This document shows, piece by piece, positions 60,591 to 64,000 of a stretch of 64,000 nt of DNA. The stretch lies in assembly GCA_037576215.1 (NCBI GenBank), contig JBANDB010000004.1, positions 992,001 to 1,056,000 on the forward strand, written 5' to 3'. Below the pieces are notes generated by a model that was not told the DNA's origin, made no database searches, and worked only from the letters and a program-made list of their open reading frames with translations. A program made the position numbers and the translations under genes. Source of the stretch: Armillaria gallica. Its lineage: Eukaryota; Basidiomycota; Agaricomycetes; Agaricales; Physalacriaceae. Each line of letters opens with the position of its first letter. Within the stretch, counting starts at the first letter, position 1.

Positions 60591-61514
60591 TGTCAGGCTG
60601 AAGCCAGACTTAACAAGGGAATACTAGTAAAGAAGGAAGGAGTGTAGAAGGAATAGAAATGTAGAACATAGGATCAAGCCAGTACTCACACAGGCAGGAA
60701 CCAGTGTGAACACAGGCTAAAGTCAGTACACGCTGCATAAAACCAGTGTCAAAGGCACTGGTCTAACATAGCCAACCACTGGATTGAACAAACCTAGATA
60801 CAAACAGTAGAATAGTATAAATATGTGAAAGTAGGAGTAGAACAATTCAGAGACAATTACCCCACAGATTACACCACAAGATTACAAGACCTGAATATTT
60901 CAGCGCCTCAAGAGATTTTACAAGAGCTTAACAAACCATTCTAGGATACCAGCAATATTATCATTCTCGATCACCAACAGCATTATCATTCTCGAATTCC
61001 AACAACATCTCCATTCTCGACACCAACCAGCGATATTCCCACCAACCAGCTCATTAACTCCAACCAACGATATTACCATTCCCGATACCAACCCACGATA
61101 TTACCATTCTCGATTACCCACAACATTATCATTCTCGAATACCAGCTACATTTCCATTCCCAGTATCACCATTCTCAACAACAGCCAGTATTACCATTCT
61201 CGACCACTCCAATATTATCATTCTCGACACCAATAACACACCATATTGCTATTCCATCCACAAACCCACATTACCATTCTTGACTATTACCAACAATACT
61301 ATTTCTGATCACACCACATCATTCTCACAATCCACATCTCACCAAGCACACTATTATCCCCATTTACCCCACACATTATCTCCAATCACTCAACCCTTGG
61401 AACTAGATTGATAAATCCATAGCATTCGTGCTTGACCCCATCGAACTACAACAGCAGTACAGATATTTATGCTGTACTGAAAGGGAATTCACCTAATCCC
61501 GAATCCCGCTGACA
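60591..61514 (+). repeat. 5' LTR of the retrotransposon, with internal ATTAYCATTCTCGA repeats
   Basis: The stretch begins TGTCAG and ends CTGACA, a perfect 6-bp inverted pair 924 bp apart, four bases before the primer site. TATAAATA at 60816-60823 is the likely promoter. Between about 60955 and 61290 the word ATTATCATTCTCGA or a close variant recurs about a dozen times at 20-45 bp spacing. Confidence 0.7.
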
Positions 61515-61518
61515 TTTC

Positions 61519-61538
61519 TGGAGCCCACCGCGAGGGGG
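61519..61538 (+). other. tRNA primer binding site
   Basis: TGGAGCCCACCGCGAGGGGG starts with TGG, the complement of a tRNA CCA end, and lies four bases after the LTR. The tRNA species is not identified. Confidence 0.6.
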
Positions 61539-61581
61539 TCTAAACCTAATCAACCTAGTTCAAACACTCAATTTTCACAAT

Positions 61582-64000
61582 ATGACGAGCAGCCCATTAG
61601 ATGGCCAGCACCCCAGTTCTGGTGCAGGACCATCTCGGATACCTACAAATGCTTCCTCTCCACCCGATAAAGAAGAGGAGGGAGTAGAATTTCCACAAGG
61701 ATGGCGTAGGCCAGACATTCATCGGAGTAATCTTACCTCTGATGCAGAACCCTCAAGTTCCTCTTTCCAGAATACTTCAGTACCAAGGACATCTACTTCA
61801 GCATCAGCTGGGATGTATGCAGGTACTCACCAGCCATTAGGACAAAAAGGAACATCAATATTTGGACATACTCCAGCTACAGGAGTAAATACTGTTCAAC
61901 CAATGGCAGCTAATGCTTCTTCAGCATCTGCCAGCACTCTGAATCGTACACCCGATATGATGCCATTGTTGGGAGCTAAGACAGCACCAGCTAAATTCAC
62001 GGGAAAATATGATTCAGTCAAGAAATTTATTCGGCAATACAAGCAAATGTGTGCCGTGTATAATGTATCTGACAAGGAAAAATGCCGGAGAATAGTTGAT
62101 TATTGCTCCACTTGAGTCACAAGATTTATCGAAGCATTGGATAGTTTTGTTGATGAAAAGTGGAATCAGCTAGAAACGGACATACTCACCTATTACGATG
62201 CGGAATTAAACGAATCTCGTTATCTAGTCAGTGACTTAGATCAATTGACAGATGACTGGCGCAAGAGGGGAATGAATAATCTTAAACGCTTTAAAGCGTA
62301 CGAGGTTGAATTCCTAATGATAGCCAATTGGTTACGACACAAGGGAAAAATAACTCAGGATGAGCAGCATACCAAATTTTGGTATGGGCTAAACAAGAAG
62401 CTTCGCGAAAGTGTGGAAGCACGATACCTAGCTGCTCACCCAGGATATGATCCCCGAAAAGTGATACCAAGAAACGAGATTTCAAAAATCGTATATGGGA
62501 TCTTTACACGGGACTGATTTGATGCTGACTTGACTGCTCGAAAGTCAAAGCATCGGAAGAGGAAGCACAAAAACTTGCCAAAGATATCTGATTCAGACTT
62601 GTCCACAACTGACAGTGAATTAGCATCTGATACTGAAGCTAGTTCAACTAGTGAGTCTGACCGGGATTCTAAGAGAGATCATCGGAGACGAAGGAAGAAG
62701 AAGAAAAAGAGGAAGAAGAAGCCCAAATCAGAGTCATCTGAGAGTGATGAATCAACCAAAGGTACCTCTTCGGACGAATCAGACTCTTCCGATTCAGACA
62801 TGGCTAAGAAGAAGACAGAGGAGCCTACTACAGGGAAAGAAAAAGGGAAAAGGAAGACCCCATCCTCAAGCCATAAATCTGGTCAGAGTCCAGACAAAGA
62901 GGACGATGAAGTAGAGAAGCTAGTGGATCAGCTCTCAAGGATGAAAATAAGTGATACTGACTATGCACGGATTTATTATAGGGCTACAAAGAAAGACGCA
63001 GCAGTTGCAGATATTGTAGCGGCACCTATGAAGGCCAATACAATGCCCTACACCCAGGCTCGAAGCAGGATACCACTAAACACGGCCCGAGAAATAGCCG
63101 AGTTATTCTGTTTTGGGTGTGGAGAACACGATCACATGATGCGGCAGTGTCCTTCTATAAATGAATGGGTCTCCACCGGAAAAATCAAGAAAGATGAATT
63201 TGGAAGGCTAACATACCGTGATGGCAATCTCATACGGCGCCGAGGCACGGAAACATTCAAGGAGGCCATACAAAGGACCACTATGCAGTCCAATTTGATG
63301 AGAGCTTACCCAGACGAGGAAGGGGAGTTCGAAGAAGACTATGCCGATGTGTACGAGATGCAAATTGACGAGTCATATTTCAATGATTACTACGAGGACG
63401 AAGAAGATACAGAGTATGACTCGCCAGTACAAACGTATGCAGTTGCGAGGGACCAAAAGGAGATCAAAACACGAGTACGAGAACGTCAAGCTGTGGTCAA
63501 AGGCCCTGCGAACAGCACCTCTCAACGTGCGAAAGGCATGCCTAATGGCCCCACAAGGGCTGTGTCCACAAATCCATATGGAACACGCATGAATCCAAAT
63601 ACGCAACTCACAGCAGACATATCCAGCATCCATGCACGGGGCACGAGGACATCTGACAGCAAACCACCGCCTGAACCCATCCCAATTGATGCACGCCCCA
63701 CTCGGAATCCTATTGTGTCTGAAATGGAAGATGTCGAAATGACAAATAGCTTACCTCCGGCGGTGGTGGGACAGAATCCAAGCACCACCCTGAGTGAGGA
63801 TGTCATTGCGAAACGAAGAGCCGAAAGACAGCCATTGATTACCAAGAAGTTTGAAGCCGATAGCCTCATGCGATCGATGCTGAATGCTCCTGTGACGGTA
63901 TCAATGGGGGAACTTATGGCTTGTAGTCCTGAATTGTGTAAACGCATTGTCAGAGAACTACAATACCGCAGTGTGAGAATAGCTGAACCCCTAGAAACTG
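61582..64000 (+). pseudogene. gag polyprotein with two in-frame TGA codons, 3' open at window end
   Basis: ATG 61582 opens a frame that runs to the window end, interrupted only by TGA at 62113-62115 (codon 178) and TGA at 62515-62517 (codon 312). The order is a Ser/Pro-rich N-terminus, a capsid-like helical region (KFTGKYDSVKKFIRQYKQM, then DSFVDEKWNQLETDILTYYD), a very basic and acidic Ser-rich stretch, and a CX2CX4HX4C zinc knuckle at residues 510, 513, 518 and 523 (CFGCGEHDHMMRQC). A Pro-rich linker leads towards the presumed protease. Gag packages the element's RNA. Both stops read as CGA to TGA changes, i.e. C to T in CpG. Confidence 0.75.

Larger units (their letters stand above)
60591..64000 (+). 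mobile_element. Ty3/gypsy-like LTR retrotransposon, 5' part
   Basis: A 5' LTR (60591-61514) is followed by a tRNA primer binding site and a gag reading frame with a CCHC zinc knuckle. Protease, reverse transcriptase and integrase would lie right of the window, so the gypsy assignment rests on gag layout and the primer site. It has inserted into a Mutator-like element. Confidence 0.75.

Overview
The window looks like a repeat-rich accessory region of a mushroom-forming basidiomycete, probably Agaricales. The evidence is short 45-60 bp GT-AG introns and fungal gene families: a DUF659-type hAT transposase, an F-box/leucine-rich protein, 3-hydroxybutyryl-CoA dehydrogenase, a DUF2461 protein, HET-like incompatibility proteins with the mushroom-type motifs ISHAWV and AWLDVLCLRQ, a DUF6570/Helitron-like protein and a Ty3/gypsy-like retroelement. 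The three HET-like proteins resemble a family I recall from Armillaria-like fungi, but I cannot confirm the genus. No tRNA, rRNA or CRISPR array was recognised.

Layout. 1-3412: 3' part of a decayed hAT transposase gene. 3413-7184: nothing certain. 7185-8445: one intact-looking F-box-like gene with a probable GC-AG first intron. 8446-12474: scattered exon-like fragments. 12502-13723 (+) and 13768-15093 (-): two tail-to-tail metabolic pseudogenes. 15094-19903: no gene, with a motif-rich patch at 17.6-18.3 kb. 19904-60450: the core of the window, a tandem amplification of a unit made of an upstream block U, a HET-like gene and a downstream block D. Three HET-like genes (19904, 38403 and 49447) are open. 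The D block carries a gene on the opposite strand that faces the HET gene and is disrupted in all three copies. The U block also carries shared but broken opposite-strand frames. A fourth unit (57316-60450) stops 9 bp before the place where its HET start codon should be.

The array has been hit at least four times by one family of terminal-inverted-repeat elements. They begin GGGC..GAGAATTT, are rich in TTTGCGTT and make 9-bp target duplications, as Mutator-like elements do. The largest is 8.3 kb and contains an unknown gene, an LTR-like piece and a decayed Helitron-like gene. The fourth unit is entered by such an element, which is itself entered by a gypsy-like retroelement. The latter's 924-bp LTR, primer binding site and gag gene (two in-frame TGA codons) run off the right end.

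How it fits together. The HET-like genes are the only members of the duplicated unit that stay open, which suggests selection for copy number or diversity of these presumed non-self-recognition or cell-death proteins. The surrounding DNA decays and collects transposons. Almost all other genes here carry frame breaks, so assembly error has to be excluded before the decay is taken as real.
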